Assembly: GCA_036741775.1 (NCBI GenBank)
Contig: DAINRQ010000027.1
Span: forward strand, 3,788 to 67,787
Length of the DNA stretch: 64,000 nt
Direction of reading: 5' to 3'
Source of the DNA: JAJKIV01 sp036741775
GTDB taxonomy: Bacteria > Gemmatimonadota > Gemmatimonadetes > Gemmatimonadales > Gemmatimonadaceae
In this document: positions 36,832 to 45,763 of the stretch, one piece after another
How the letters are laid out: each line of letters opens with the position of its first letter
How positions within the stretch are numbered: position 1 is the first letter of the stretch
Translations under genes and position numbers: made by a program
Notes under the pieces: model-generated
Told to the model about the DNA's origin: nothing
Databases searched by the model: none
The model's input: only the letters and a program-made list of their open reading frames with translations

Positions 36832-37909
36832 TTCCGCATCCGGCATCGGCAACGCGCTCGGCGCGATCCGCGCGGGCTGCGTGATCGCGGCGCATCCACT
36901 CGCGCTCACCGAGGATCGCAAGCTCGACGAACGACACCAGCGGGCACTCACGCGGTACTACGTGGCGGCCGGTGCCGGTGGCATTGCGGTGGGCGTCCAC
37001 ACCACGCAGTTCGAGATCCGCGAGCCGCAGCACGGACTCCTCCGCCCGGTGCTCGAGCTTGCGGCGGAGACTGCGCGCGCCGCCGTTCCGCGACCCAGCC
37101 CGAGCGTGTACGGCGCGGCACCCTTCGCGCTCGTGGCCGGCGTGTGCGGGCGCACTACGCAGGCGGTGTCCGAGGCGTCACTCGCTGTCTCGTTAGGTTA
37201 CCACGCGGGGCTCGTGAGCCTCGCCGCACTCCGCGGCGCGAGCACCGACGACCTCATCGTGCACTGCCGCGCCGTCGCGGACGTCCTCCCGGTCATCGGC
37301 TTCTACCTGCAGCCGGCCGTGGGCGGTATCCCGCTCGACTATGCGTTCTGGCGACGCTTCTTCGATATCCCGAACGTCGTCGCGGTGAAGATCGCGCCGT
37401 TCGATCGCTATCGCACGATCGACGTCGTACGCGCGCTGGCCGAGAGCGGTCGCTCCGACGTCGCGCTGTACACGGGAAATGACGACAACATTGTCGGCGA
37501 CCTCGTCACCCCCTTCCCCTTCGGCGACCCCACCGCCGCGCCTCGGCGCGTGGTCGGCGGGCTCCTGGGTCAGTGGGCGGTGTGGACGCGCCGAGCCGTC
37601 GAGATTCTTGACCGCGCGCGTGCCGCGTCCGAGGGCGATCACGTCCCGGCGGATCTCCTCGCGACCGGCGCCGCCCTCACGGACGCCAACGGGGCGATCT
37701 TCGACGTTCGGCACGACTTTGCGGGATGCATTGCCGGCATCCACGAGGTCCTGCGTCGTCAGGGACTGCTGCGCGGCACCTGGTGCTTGAACTCGGCCGA
37801 GGGGCTCTCACCGGGGCAGGCGGAGGAGATCGATCGCGTGATCCGGAGGTACCCGTATCTCACGGATGACGAGTTCGTCGCGGCGCACAGGGAGCGCTGG
37901 TTGGCATAG
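36818..37909 (+). CDS. Dihydrodipicolinate synthase/aldolase-family protein
   Basis: The 363-residue protein has TIM-barrel features of the DapA/N-acetylneuraminate lyase class: YYVAAGAGGIAVGVHTTQ at the N-terminus and VVAVKIAPFDR, in which the Lys is the candidate Schiff-base residue. Members outside lysine biosynthesis cleave or dehydrate 2-keto-3-deoxy acids. It is ~60 residues longer than DapA. Coupling with the epimerase suggests sugar-acid breakdown. Confidence 0.8.
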   Translation: MAAIDSASGIGNALGAIRAGCVIAAHPLALTEDRKLDERHQRALTRYYVAAGAGGIAVGVHTTQFEIREPQHGLLRPVLELAAETARAAVPRPSPSVYGAAPFALVAGVCGRTTQAVSEASLAVSLGYHAGLVSLAALRGASTDDLIVHCRAVADVLPVIGFYLQPAVGGIPLDYAFWRRFFDIPNVVAVKIAPFDRYRTIDVVRALAESGRSDVALYTGNDDNIVGDLVTPFPFGDPTAAPRRVVGGLLGQWAVWTRRAVEILDRARAASEGDHVPADLLATGAALTDANGAIFDVRHDFAGCIAGIHEVLRRQGLLRGTWCLNSAEGLSPGQAEEIDRVIRRYPYLTDDEFVAAHRERWLA

Positions 37910-37924
37910 GCTCGACGTGAGGAG

Positions 37925-38330
37925 CCGTCTGTCATTCCGTTAGGGGTTCCGTTAGGGGTCAGAGTCCTAACGCATCGTTTCATCTCATCGCGCCATTGGG
38001 CGGACGCGGAGGGCGCGGCAGCCGCGGACGCGGAAAGAGCCGCGGAGAACGACTCCCGCGCATATGGTGCAGTGTGGCAGCCCTGGTCGGAACGGCGATC
38101 GCGCGGATGGGGCGGAAACAGCAGGATGACGGCTCTGCATCGAAGCCGCGTCGCGCAACGAACCTGAATTGAACGGGAACGGCCGTCCGGGGCGCCCCGT
38201 CCCACGGCCGTTCCCGATTCCTCCGCGGGGCGCCCACCGGATTTCCGACGAGTCATCCGGCCGTTTCGGCCTTTTCCGCGTCATCGCAGTTCCGACCGCT
38301 TGTGCGTACCGGACCTGACATGCGCGAGCC
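37925..38330. repeat. REP-like fold-back element C (no gene)
   Basis: The region starts with two GTTAGGGGT copies and GTTAGGGGTCAGAGTCCTAAC (itself an inverted repeat). A GGGCGGACGCGGAGG tract and an inverted module pair follow: 38088-38135 against 38252-38298. The centre, at about 38172-38222, is a strong stem formed by GAACGGGAACGGCCGT and its reverse. It is the longest copy of the family seen at 1-340, 3430-3601 and 43238-43315. I see no gene. Confidence 0.7.
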
Positions 38331-38414
38331 GTTCACCCGGCAACGCAGTTGGACGCGGGTTGCGTCAACCAACACCAGCCGACAGCGACCAGCGCCGGTT
38401 GCCGGCCCGCACGC

Positions 38415-38909
38415 CTAACGCGCCATCAGCTCGGCGTGCCACGACTCGCGCGCGGGACGCTCGAACCGCTCCCGCCACTCCGCGGCCGTCGTCAGCGCCG
38501 TGTCGAACACCGGTGTGTCGGGACTCAGCTCACCCGTGCGCGCCATCTCCGCGAAGGCCGGGCGCGTCGCGGCGCGCACCTGCCCCGTCGCGTCGCGATA
38601 GTACACGCGGCCCGCGCCCAGCAGCTTCGTGCCGAGCTCCGGCTCGAGGCGCGCGAGCGTGCGAAACAGTCCGTCGATCGAGCAGCCCGAGGCACCGGCC
38701 GTCGACCGATCGACGCCGATCGCGAGGAAGCGCGCATCACGCCAATCCCGGCCACATACGAGTGGTGCGCCGTGCGCATTCCACTGCGCGAGGAAGTCAT
38801 CGACCGCATCGAGCAGTCGGTCCGACGCTGACGAGTCGAGCGCGTTCGCGGCGCCGAACACCCAGACGCGCGCGTCGGGGGGCAGGTCATCGAAATCAAC
38901 GCGAGGCAT
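38415..38909 (-). CDS. Conserved protein of the group misnamed 'ABC transporter ATPase' in Bacteroidetes
   Basis: The 164-residue protein matches, by recalled family pattern, small Bacteroidetes proteins with LPxxxRVWVFxA, FLAQWNAHGAPL, ASGCSIDGLFR and a C-terminal RPARESWHAELM. There is no Walker motif, so the ATPase name is wrong. Function unknown. It is divergent from the antiporter cluster. Confidence 0.7.
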   Translation of the reverse strand: MPRVDFDDLPPDARVWVFGAANALDSSASDRLLDAVDDFLAQWNAHGAPLVCGRDWRDARFLAIGVDRSTAGASGCSIDGLFRTLARLEPELGTKLLGAGRVYYRDATGQVRAATRPAFAEMARTGELSPDTPVFDTALTTAAEWRERFERPARESWHAELMAR

Positions 38910-39024
38910 GATGGGAAACTAACCATTGGCGCTCGAATGAGGCGCGATCCGTGGGTGCCGGGGGACACATCAATGGCGTACCATTCCCGCGTGCCGAGTC
39001 CGACCTCCATCCCGATCCACCGCG

Positions 39025-40287
39025 ATGCCTGACATCGGTCTTTCCGCATTGCTCACCCTGCTCGCGCCGGAGACGCCCGGCGAAGTGTCGGTGGAGCAGT
39101 TCCTGCTGCTCCTCGCGACGATCCTCGTGTCGGCGAAGGTCCTCGGCGAACTGGCCGAGCGCATAGGGCAACCGGCCGTCATCGGCGAGCTGCTTGCCGG
39201 TGTGCTACTCGGACCGTCGGTATTTGGATTCGTCGACCCGAACCTTTCGGTCGTGCATTTACTCGCCGAGATCGGGGTCATCCTCCTGCTGTTTTCGATC
39301 GGCCTCGAGACCGATCTGAAACGTCTGCTCAGTGTCGGCGGGGCCGCGATGACCGTCGCGGTCGTGGGCGTGGTGCTGCCGTTCTTGTCCGGGTACTTCG
39401 TGGCGCAGGCACTCGGGCTCGAGCTTCTCCCTTCGATCGTCGCCGGCGCCGCCCTCACCGCGACCTCCGTGGGGATCACGGCCCGCGTGTTCTCCGACCT
39501 CGGAAAGCTCAAGAGCGTCGAGGGGCAGATCGTGCTCGGCGCCGCGGTCATCGACGACGTCATTGGGCTCATCATCCTCGCGGTAGTATCGGACCTCGTC
39601 GCCGGGTCGGCGCCGAGCGTCGGCGGTGTGCTGCGGACGACCGCCGTGGCGTTCGGCTTTCTCGCGGGCGCGATCTTCCTCGGACGGTTCCTGGTGCCGC
39701 CGCTCTTCGACTTCATCGCGCGCACCGGCAAGGAGCAGACGATCGCGTCGATGGCACTCGTGTTCGCGTTCCTTCTCGCGGTCATGGCGTCCCAGGTCGG
39801 ATCGGCGCTCATCGTCGGCGCGTTCGCGGCGGGACTCGTGCTGAACCCCACGCAGCACGTGCACGCGGTGGAGCGCGGCGTGGTGCGACTCGCGAACTTC
39901 TTCGTGCCGATCTTCTTCGTCGCCGTCGGCGCGGCGGTGGACGTGCGCACGTTCACGTCATCCAACGTCGTCCTCGTGGGCGTGGCCCTGACCGTCGTCG
40001 CGATTCTCGGGAAGTTCGCTGCAGGCTTCGCTCCCGTGTGGATCCGGGCGCACAAGAGCTTGATCGGTGTCGGGATGATCCCTCGAGGCGAGGTTGGCCT
40101 GATCTTCGCGCAAACGGGGTTGACGGCCGGCGTGCTCACGGCCGGCACGTATAGCGCGCTCATGCTGATGGTACTCGTGACGACGTTCATGGCCCCGCCA
40201 CTCCTTCGGATGCTGATGGTGAAGTCCGGTACGGGCGCACCGAACACCGACGCGGTGGGTGTGGCCGAAATGACCACCGAAGCCTGA
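39025..40287 (+). CDS. CPA2 (Kef-type) cation/proton antiporter, copy 1
   Basis: The 420-residue protein has about 12-13 hydrophobic helices. Family blocks include IGQPAVIGELLAGVLLGPS, AALTATSVGITARVFSDL, GAAVIDDVIGLII (with the DD of the ion-binding helix) and GMIPRGEVGLIFAQTGL. It exchanges Na+ or K+ for H+ in the inner membrane and lacks the TrkA-N nucleotide-binding tail. It is first in a tandem of three related genes, with 16 nt to the next. Confidence 0.85.
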   Translation: MPDIGLSALLTLLAPETPGEVSVEQFLLLLATILVSAKVLGELAERIGQPAVIGELLAGVLLGPSVFGFVDPNLSVVHLLAEIGVILLLFSIGLETDLKRLLSVGGAAMTVAVVGVVLPFLSGYFVAQALGLELLPSIVAGAALTATSVGITARVFSDLGKLKSVEGQIVLGAAVIDDVIGLIILAVVSDLVAGSAPSVGGVLRTTAVAFGFLAGAIFLGRFLVPPLFDFIARTGKEQTIASMALVFAFLLAVMASQVGSALIVGAFAAGLVLNPTQHVHAVERGVVRLANFFVPIFFVAVGAAVDVRTFTSSNVVLVGVALTVVAILGKFAAGFAPVWIRAHKSLIGVGMIPRGEVGLIFAQTGLTAGVLTAGTYSALMLMVLVTTFMAPPLLRMLMVKSGTGAPNTDAVGVAEMTTEA

Positions 40288-40303
40288 CGCGCGAGGACGC
40301 CGG

Positions 40304-41554
40304 GTGAGCGCGCCGTTCCTGCTCGTTCTCATTGTCGCCGGCGCGTACCTGGCGGCCCACTGGGCGTTCGAGCGACTCGGCGACCGTTTCCTGCTCGTCT
40401 CGGGCGCGGAGTACCTGCTGCTGGGAATCCTGCTCGGCCCCCAGGTGTCCGGCCTCCTGCAGGCGAGCATGCTCGACGGCTTCGCCCCGTTCATGACCCT
40501 CGCGCTCGGATGGATGGGGGCGGTCGCCGGTTCGCACTTCTACCTCCCGCTCGTCGTGCGTACGCGAAATGTCCTGTACAGCGTCGCGTTCGCCGAGGCG
40601 ATGCTCACGCTCGTCGTGGTCGCTGGTCTCATGACGGCCGGGCTGGCGTGGCTCTACGAGCTGCCGCTCGAGGACACGGTGCCACCGGCAGTGACGCTGG
40701 CGGCGATCGCCACGGCGGCATCGCCCGCCGGGATCGCCTTGCTCACGAAACGGCGAGTCCGGCGCGGAATCGTCGTCCGGCAGATCGAGGTTGCGACGGA
40801 CGTGGACGGGTTCGTCGCGATCATCGCGTTCAGCTTGTTGCTCTGCATCACGCACGCGGCGCCACGGTCCGACTTCCGCGCGCCGACGCCCACCGAATGG
40901 GCCGTGATCAGCGTCGCGATCGGCGCCGTCGGCGGGGTCCTCTTTCATCTGTTCGTTGGTGGCGAGCGCAACGTTGACCGGCTCTTCATCTCCATCGCCG
41001 GGGCCGTCATTCTCGCGAGCGGGGCGGCTGCCTACCTCAGGCTGTCACCACTGCTTCCCACGATGCTCATCGGCGCGCTGCTGGTGAACACGACGCGCAA
41101 CCGCGACGAGATACTCCAGGCGCTCACGCGCGTGGAGCGACCGTTGTACTTCGTGCTGCTCATCTTCGCGGGCGCGGCGTGGGACCCAGGCATCACCGGG
41201 TGGTGGTTGATCCCGGCGGTGATGTTCATCGTCGTGCGAACATTCACGAAGCTCTCGAGCGCGCGTGTCGCCGCTCGGCTCAACGGAGTGCTGCCGGTGC
41301 TCGGCCCGCAATGGGGGCTTGCGCTGCTCGGCCAGGGCGGGCTCGCGATCGCGATTGCCCTCAACTACCACCTCTTCCACGACGGGCTGCTGCTGCCCGA
41401 CGTGGTGTTCACGGCGGCCGTGGCGTCGGTGCTCGTGACCGACCTGTCGTCGGCGCGCCTCGTTCAGTCCGTCGTGCGCCGGTACACGCGGCGGATCTTC
41501 GACACGTCCACCCCGGTCGAGCCGCACCCGGCGTTCAGGTCGGACAAGGAATGA
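40304..41554 (+). CDS. CPA2-like cation/proton antiporter, copy 2
   Basis: The 416-residue polytopic protein starts at GTG with GAGGA 8-9 nt upstream. Helices include YLLLGILLGPQVSGLLQ, LAAIATAASPAGIALLTKRR and WGLALLGQGGLAIAIAL. The usual DD in the middle helix is replaced by ATDVDGFVAII, so ion coupling may differ from copy 1. The next gene overlaps by 4 nt. Confidence 0.75.
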   Translation: MSAPFLLVLIVAGAYLAAHWAFERLGDRFLLVSGAEYLLLGILLGPQVSGLLQASMLDGFAPFMTLALGWMGAVAGSHFYLPLVVRTRNVLYSVAFAEAMLTLVVVAGLMTAGLAWLYELPLEDTVPPAVTLAAIATAASPAGIALLTKRRVRRGIVVRQIEVATDVDGFVAIIAFSLLLCITHAAPRSDFRAPTPTEWAVISVAIGAVGGVLFHLFVGGERNVDRLFISIAGAVILASGAAAYLRLSPLLPTMLIGALLVNTTRNRDEILQALTRVERPLYFVLLIFAGAAWDPGITGWWLIPAVMFIVVRTFTKLSSARVAARLNGVLPVLGPQWGLALLGQGGLAIAIALNYHLFHDGLLLPDVVFTAAVASVLVTDLSSARLVQSVVRRYTRRIFDTSTPVEPHPAFRSDKE

Positions 41555-42903
41555 GGCGCGTCATCATCCTCGCCCTGCTGTACGCGGGGGTGCAGCTCAT
41601 CCTCCCGTTAGGCGGCGTCGGGGGTGGCTCCGAGGCGCTGCTGACGTTCGGGTTCCTGATTCTCGCCGCGTACACGGTGGGTGAGCTCACGACCACGGTC
41701 GGCCTCCCGAAGATCGTGGGTTACATGTTCGCGGGGATGCTGTTCGGCCCGTCGGCGCTCGCGGCCGTCAGCGTTTCCGCCGTCGGCCGCCTGACGCCGG
41801 TGAGCGATCTCGCCATCGCGCTCATTGCCTTCCTCGCCGGCGTCGAGCTGCGTTGGGGCGATCTGCGAGCAACCATCGGGAAGCTGACGAAGATCCTGTC
41901 GGTCGAGATGCTGCTCTCGATCATCGCGATCGCGGCCTCGCTGTTCGCGCTGCGGGGTTGGGTGCCGTACCTCGCGGATGCGCCGACGAACCGCGTGGTC
42001 GCATTCATCGTCATGTTCACGGCGATCGCGATCGCGCATTCACCGTCCGTGACGGTCGCGCTGTTGAGCGAGACGGGTGCGCGCGGCACCGTGGCGAAGA
42101 CCACGCTCGGAATCGTGCTGTTATCGGACGTGGTGGTGGTGGTGTTGTTCACGCTCGCGCAGTCGGTCGCGCGCGCGATCGCTCCACCGTCCGGGGTTGC
42201 GACGGCGGCGTCGCCGGCTCTCGTCGCGTGGGAGATCGGCGGGTCGCTCGTCGTCGGCGCAGCCCTGGGTGGATGCGTCGCGCTCTACCTCCGGTTCGTG
42301 CATCGCGAGCTCATGCTCTTCACGATGCTGCTGACGTTCTTCGGGGCGGCGCTGGCGCGGGTGGCCCATGTGGAAACGCTGCTCATGCTCATGACGGCGG
42401 GATTCGTCGCCGAGAACGTGTCGCATTCGGAGCGGAGCGACGCGATGCGGCACGCGCTGGAGCGGTCGGCGGCGCCGGTGTTCGTGGTGTTCTTCGCGCT
42501 CGCGGGCGCACAGATCGCCATTCGCGAGGTGGTCGCGGTGCTCCCGGTGGTATTGCCGATTGCGCTCGCGCGGGGGGTCGCGATCTGGCTGGGGTGCCGG
42601 CTGGGGGCGCAGTGGGCGCGGGCGGAGCTGGTCGAGCGGCGGTATGCGTGGATGGGGCTCGTGTCGCAGGCGGGCGTGGCCATCGGGCTCGTGGCGCTCG
42701 TGTCGGGACTGTACCCCGAGGCAGGCTCGCAGATGCGGACGCTTCTCCTGTCGCTGATCGCGGTGAACCAGATCGTTGGTCCGATCCTGTTCCGGCGGGC
42801 GCTGGTTGCGTCGGGCGAGATCCGGGGCGTCGAGCCCGTCGCAGCCGCCCCTGGCCTTGCTGGAACCGAAGCCAGCGCCGGAATTGGGGTCGGAGTCAAG
42901 TAA
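41551..42903 (+). CDS. CPA2-like cation/proton antiporter, copy 3
   Basis: The 450-residue protein starts at an ATGA overlap with copy 2. It has family blocks TTTVGLPKIVGYMFAGMLFG, FTAIAIAHSPSVTVALLSET, LGIVLLSDVVVVVLFTLA and SQAGVAIGLVALVSG. It likely works with its two neighbours in cation homeostasis. The last residues (GIGVGVK) and the stop are read from a GGGGTCGGAGTCAAGTAAC repeat core, and are probably acquired. Confidence 0.78.
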   Translation: MRRVIILALLYAGVQLILPLGGVGGGSEALLTFGFLILAAYTVGELTTTVGLPKIVGYMFAGMLFGPSALAAVSVSAVGRLTPVSDLAIALIAFLAGVELRWGDLRATIGKLTKILSVEMLLSIIAIAASLFALRGWVPYLADAPTNRVVAFIVMFTAIAIAHSPSVTVALLSETGARGTVAKTTLGIVLLSDVVVVVLFTLAQSVARAIAPPSGVATAASPALVAWEIGGSLVVGAALGGCVALYLRFVHRELMLFTMLLTFFGAALARVAHVETLLMLMTAGFVAENVSHSERSDAMRHALERSAAPVFVVFFALAGAQIAIREVVAVLPVVLPIALARGVAIWLGCRLGAQWARAELVERRYAWMGLVSQAGVAIGLVALVSGLYPEAGSQMRTLLLSLIAVNQIVGPILFRRALVASGEIRGVEPVAAAPGLAGTEASAGIGVGVK

Positions 42904-43544
42904 CATCGTTTTGTTGCGCGGATCATCTGGCGTCGGGCACGGCCGGCGGCCCACAGGCTAACGGCCAGAAGCATTTGTCGTTGGGGCTCTCGAGCCCAGC
43001 TATCCGCTCCCAGATCCGTGCGCGTAGGCCAGGCGGGAACGCGCCCTCGCGCTAGGGCCGTGATTGATGGGAACTGCTCTCATGGTGAGTCGCGCCCCGC
43101 GCGGCTGTTCCCCTTCATTCACGTTCCGGCGAGAGGAGCGTTGACTCACTTGGGATGATGTCGCTCATCCCCTCATCCCCCTCATCCATTCCCCTTTTGC
43201 TTCTGGATGCCCCGCCCGTGTGCCGGACCCTGACGTTCATCCGGCCGTTTCGGCCCTTTCCGCGTCATCGCTGTTCCGACCGGCCCGCTCGCACCGGACT
43301 CGACGCACGCGAAATGTTCCCCGTGTCCTCCGCGTTCGCTCCTCCCGCGTAATCCGCGTCAGGCCCGATGCCATGCCGGAGCCGGCCCGCGCGACCCGCC
43401 ATCGAGCAGGGGGCGACGGACGCGGCAACACACCGGCGCGGCAGGGGCGGACGCGGAAAACGGCAGACGAGGGGCGCCGCCGGGGCGCTGCGGGGGCGCT
43501 GCGGGGTGGTACGAACGAGCGAGCGGCGTCCGTACGCTCCCGTT
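42904..43544. repeat. REP-like element D and low-information spacer
   Basis: I see no convincing gene. The stretch at 43238-43315 matches the right module of element C (TCATCCGGCCGTTTCGGCC, then GTTCCGACCG, then GCACCGGAC-like). The following 43,320-43,500 is repetitive (GGACGCGG words). Nothing else was recognised. Confidence 0.5.
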
Positions 43545-44168
43545 CTAGCCAGGCCCGCTCGAGTGAGCTGCGGGCGCCTGACCCTCGCGCGCGTTCGAAT
43601 GATGATTTTCGACTCTGACCCCAATTGCGGTCCGGATGCGATCGATCTGCCGGAAGTGACGCTCGGCGTGCGTGACGAGGATGGTGAAGGCATCACCCAC
43701 GTTCATCCGGATGAGCGACGACACGGGTGATGCGAGTCGGACGCGGTTCCACTCGAACGCCATCGATCGCTCGATGAGCTCTACGAGGTCGCGCTGCCGG
43801 TCGCGAAACTCTCGCACCACGTTAGGCCGAGGGACGGGCGCGGGACGCCACCGCTTGGGGGCGGGCAGCTTTCGGCTCGACTCGAACGACCGAACGAGGA
43901 GCCGTCCGGCGAGCGACGGCTTCCACCGCCTGCCCGCCTGCGAGCCCGCCGGCGGGTTCGCGAGCAGTGGGCGCAGCGTAACGAGGTAGTCATCGGTCGC
44001 GACGCAGAGGTGCTCGAAGACCTGCCCGATACTCCAACCGCCGTCAGGCGGCTGCCATGTGAGCACCACAGGGGTGGTCGCGTCGTGAACCGTCAGGGTG
44101 CGGGCATCGAGCGCGTGCGTGGCCGCAATGAGCGCTGCCGCGCGCTCGCCTTGAGTAATCGATGTCAT
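43545..44168 (-). CDS. DinB-family protein with repeat-derived C-terminus
   Basis: The 207-residue DinB/YfiT-like bundle has metal-ligand candidates in GQVFEHLCVATDDY and HAERHFRQIDRIR. Its start overlaps the TetR stop (ATGA), so the regulator likely controls it. The conserved fold ends about FRQIDRIRTAIG. The remaining ~25 residues (GVRVENHHSN...) are translated from a GGGGTCAGAGTC core and following DNA. Confidence 0.78.
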   Translation of the reverse strand: MTSITQGERAAALIAATHALDARTLTVHDATTPVVLTWQPPDGGWSIGQVFEHLCVATDDYLVTLRPLLANPPAGSQAGRRWKPSLAGRLLVRSFESSRKLPAPKRWRPAPVPRPNVVREFRDRQRDLVELIERSMAFEWNRVRLASPVSSLIRMNVGDAFTILVTHAERHFRQIDRIRTAIGVRVENHHSNAREGQAPAAHSSGPG

Positions 44169-44782
44169 GCGTTCCTCCGCCCGCGCCGCCGCGCGGCGAC
44201 CGGCGTGTCGCCGCAGAAGCGAGCGACGACGAGCTCGGTCACCGCGTCGAGCGGGTATCGTCGCGGGTCGAGTACATAGTGTTGAGAGATGCCGTCAATG
44301 AGCGCGAACAGCACGGCCGCCTCGACCTCGGGCTGCGGGACACCGGCGTCCCGAAGGTAGCCTTGCAGCGTGCGCCGAATCGTCGTCGTCCACTCGTGCA
44401 GCGCGGGCCCGAGCCCGCGGACGACGGCCGGTTGCATTCGCACGCCGTACGAGAGCTTCCAGAACGGGAGGTTCTGCTCGAGGACCTCGAAGCTTCCGCG
44501 GATGAGTCGCTCGAGGCGCTCATCGGGTGGTGCCGCGTCGGCGAGCGCGAAGGACTCACGCACGTCCGCCACGCTCTCCTCGAAGATCGCGTGAAGCACC
44601 GCGTGCTTTCCCTCGAAGTAGCTGTAGAGCAATCCCTGCGCGACGTTCGCCGCCTCGGCGATCATGCGGACCGACGTGCGCTCGTAGCCGTGCTCGGCGA
44701 AGAGCGCCAGCGCGGCGTCGACAATGCGCTGTCGGGTCGCCGCCCGGATCTGCTCGTTCTGCTCGGGAGTGCGAGGGCTCAT
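44165..44782 (-). CDS. TetR/AcrR-family transcriptional regulator
   Basis: The 205-residue protein has an N-terminal HTH (RIVDAALALFAEHGYERTSVRMIAEAANVAQGLLYSYF). Its variable ligand domain has an RRYPLDAVTELV tail. It should repress its own promoter and the coupled DinB gene in the absence of a small ligand. A near-perfect operator lies 4 nt upstream of its start. Confidence 0.9.
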   Translation of the reverse strand: MSPRTPEQNEQIRAATRQRIVDAALALFAEHGYERTSVRMIAEAANVAQGLLYSYFEGKHAVLHAIFEESVADVRESFALADAAPPDERLERLIRGSFEVLEQNLPFWKLSYGVRMQPAVVRGLGPALHEWTTTIRRTLQGYLRDAGVPQPEVEAAVLFALIDGISQHYVLDPRRYPLDAVTELVVARFCGDTPVAARRRGRRNA

Positions 44783-44785
44783 GAC

Positions 44786-44809
44786 GGTTGAATGAACGTG
44801 CGTTCAACC
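44786..44809. promoter_or_regulatory. 24-bp TetR operator candidate
   Basis: GGTTGAATGAAC followed by GTGCGTTCAACC is a palindrome with 10 of 12 matching positions, ending 4 nt from the TetR start codon. Length and placement fit a TetR autorepression site, and the core TGAACG...CGTTCA resembles many TetR boxes. Confidence 0.7.
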
Positions 44810-44863
44810 TAAACACCACCCCCCCGCCGCACAATGCCCGCGTGTCACGATTCCCAGGCGATC

Positions 44864-45757
44864 CTATTTCCCGAGCTCGTGACGGAGGGCCGCCGCCAGC
44901 TCCGGGTAGTCGAACCGGAACCCCGCATCGAGCAGGCGGCGGGGAATGACCCGCTGGCCGGAAAGCAGCGTCTCCTCCCCCATCTCGCCGAACATGAGCT
45001 TCACCGCGAACTCCGGCACCGTCGCGAGCGCCGGTCGGTGTAGCACGTGGCCGAGCGTCTCGGAGAACGCCGCGTTCGTCACGGGATTCGGTGCTGTGAC
45101 GTTCACCGCCCCGGCGAGCGTCTCGTTCGTCATCAGGAAATCGAGCGCGCGCACCATGTCGTGACGCCCGATCCAGCTCAGCCACTGCGTGCCCTTCCCG
45201 ATCTTGCCCCCGCCACCGATGTTGAAGATCGGGAGCAGCTTCGCGAGCATGCCACCATCCGGGTGCAGGACGGGAGCGAGTCGAGGATGCACGACGCGGA
45301 TACCGGCGTCGGAAGCCGGACTCGCGGTCTCCTCCCACTGCCTGACGACGTCGGCGAGGAACCCGCTACCTGGCCTACTCGATTCGTCGAGTGGCGCATC
45401 GTTCCGCGGGCCGTAGATGCCGATCGCGGAAATCGCGAGAAACACGCGCGGCGGTGAGCGTACGGCGGTCATGGTCTTCGCGAGCACTTCGGTGCTCCGA
45501 ATGCGGCTCGCGAGGATCGCGCGCTTGTGGCTCGAGGTCCACCGCTGCGCGATGTTCTCGCCCGTGAAGTTCACGACCACGTCGGCGCCATCGAGCGCGG
45601 CTGGGTCGAGGCGTCCCGCGTCGAGATCCCAGTGAAAGTCGGCGCCCCGGCTCGACGACCGGCCAATGCGACGCACCTGGTGCCCCTCGCTCGTCAGGTG
45701 ACGCGCGAGTGCCCCGCCGAGGAAACCAGATGCCCCTGCAATCGCGACCGTGCTCAC
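44864..45757 (-). CDS. TIGR01777-family SDR (SDR39U1-like epimerase)
   Basis: The 297-residue protein begins VAIAGASGFLGGALARHL (Rossmann loop). The family-specific blocks NFTGENIAQRWTSSHKRAI and SAIGIYGPR, and the C-terminal DUF1731 (VPEFAVKLMFGEMGEETLLSGQRV), are all present. The reaction is unknown even for characterised members. It lies 6 nt downstream of the AlkA-like gene, so the pair is probably co-transcribed. Confidence 0.85.
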   Translation of the reverse strand: MSTVAIAGASGFLGGALARHLTSEGHQVRRIGRSSSRGADFHWDLDAGRLDPAALDGADVVVNFTGENIAQRWTSSHKRAILASRIRSTEVLAKTMTAVRSPPRVFLAISAIGIYGPRNDAPLDESSRPGSGFLADVVRQWEETASPASDAGIRVVHPRLAPVLHPDGGMLAKLLPIFNIGGGGKIGKGTQWLSWIGRHDMVRALDFLMTNETLAGAVNVTAPNPVTNAAFSETLGHVLHRPALATVPEFAVKLMFGEMGEETLLSGQRVIPRRLLDAGFRFDYPELAAALRHELGK

Positions 45758-45763
45758 GTGCTG

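Noticed and set aside
43220..43618. 132-codon Arg-rich plus-strand frame
   Set aside because: Composition follows the repetitive element D; overlaps the DinB gene end; no recognisable domain.
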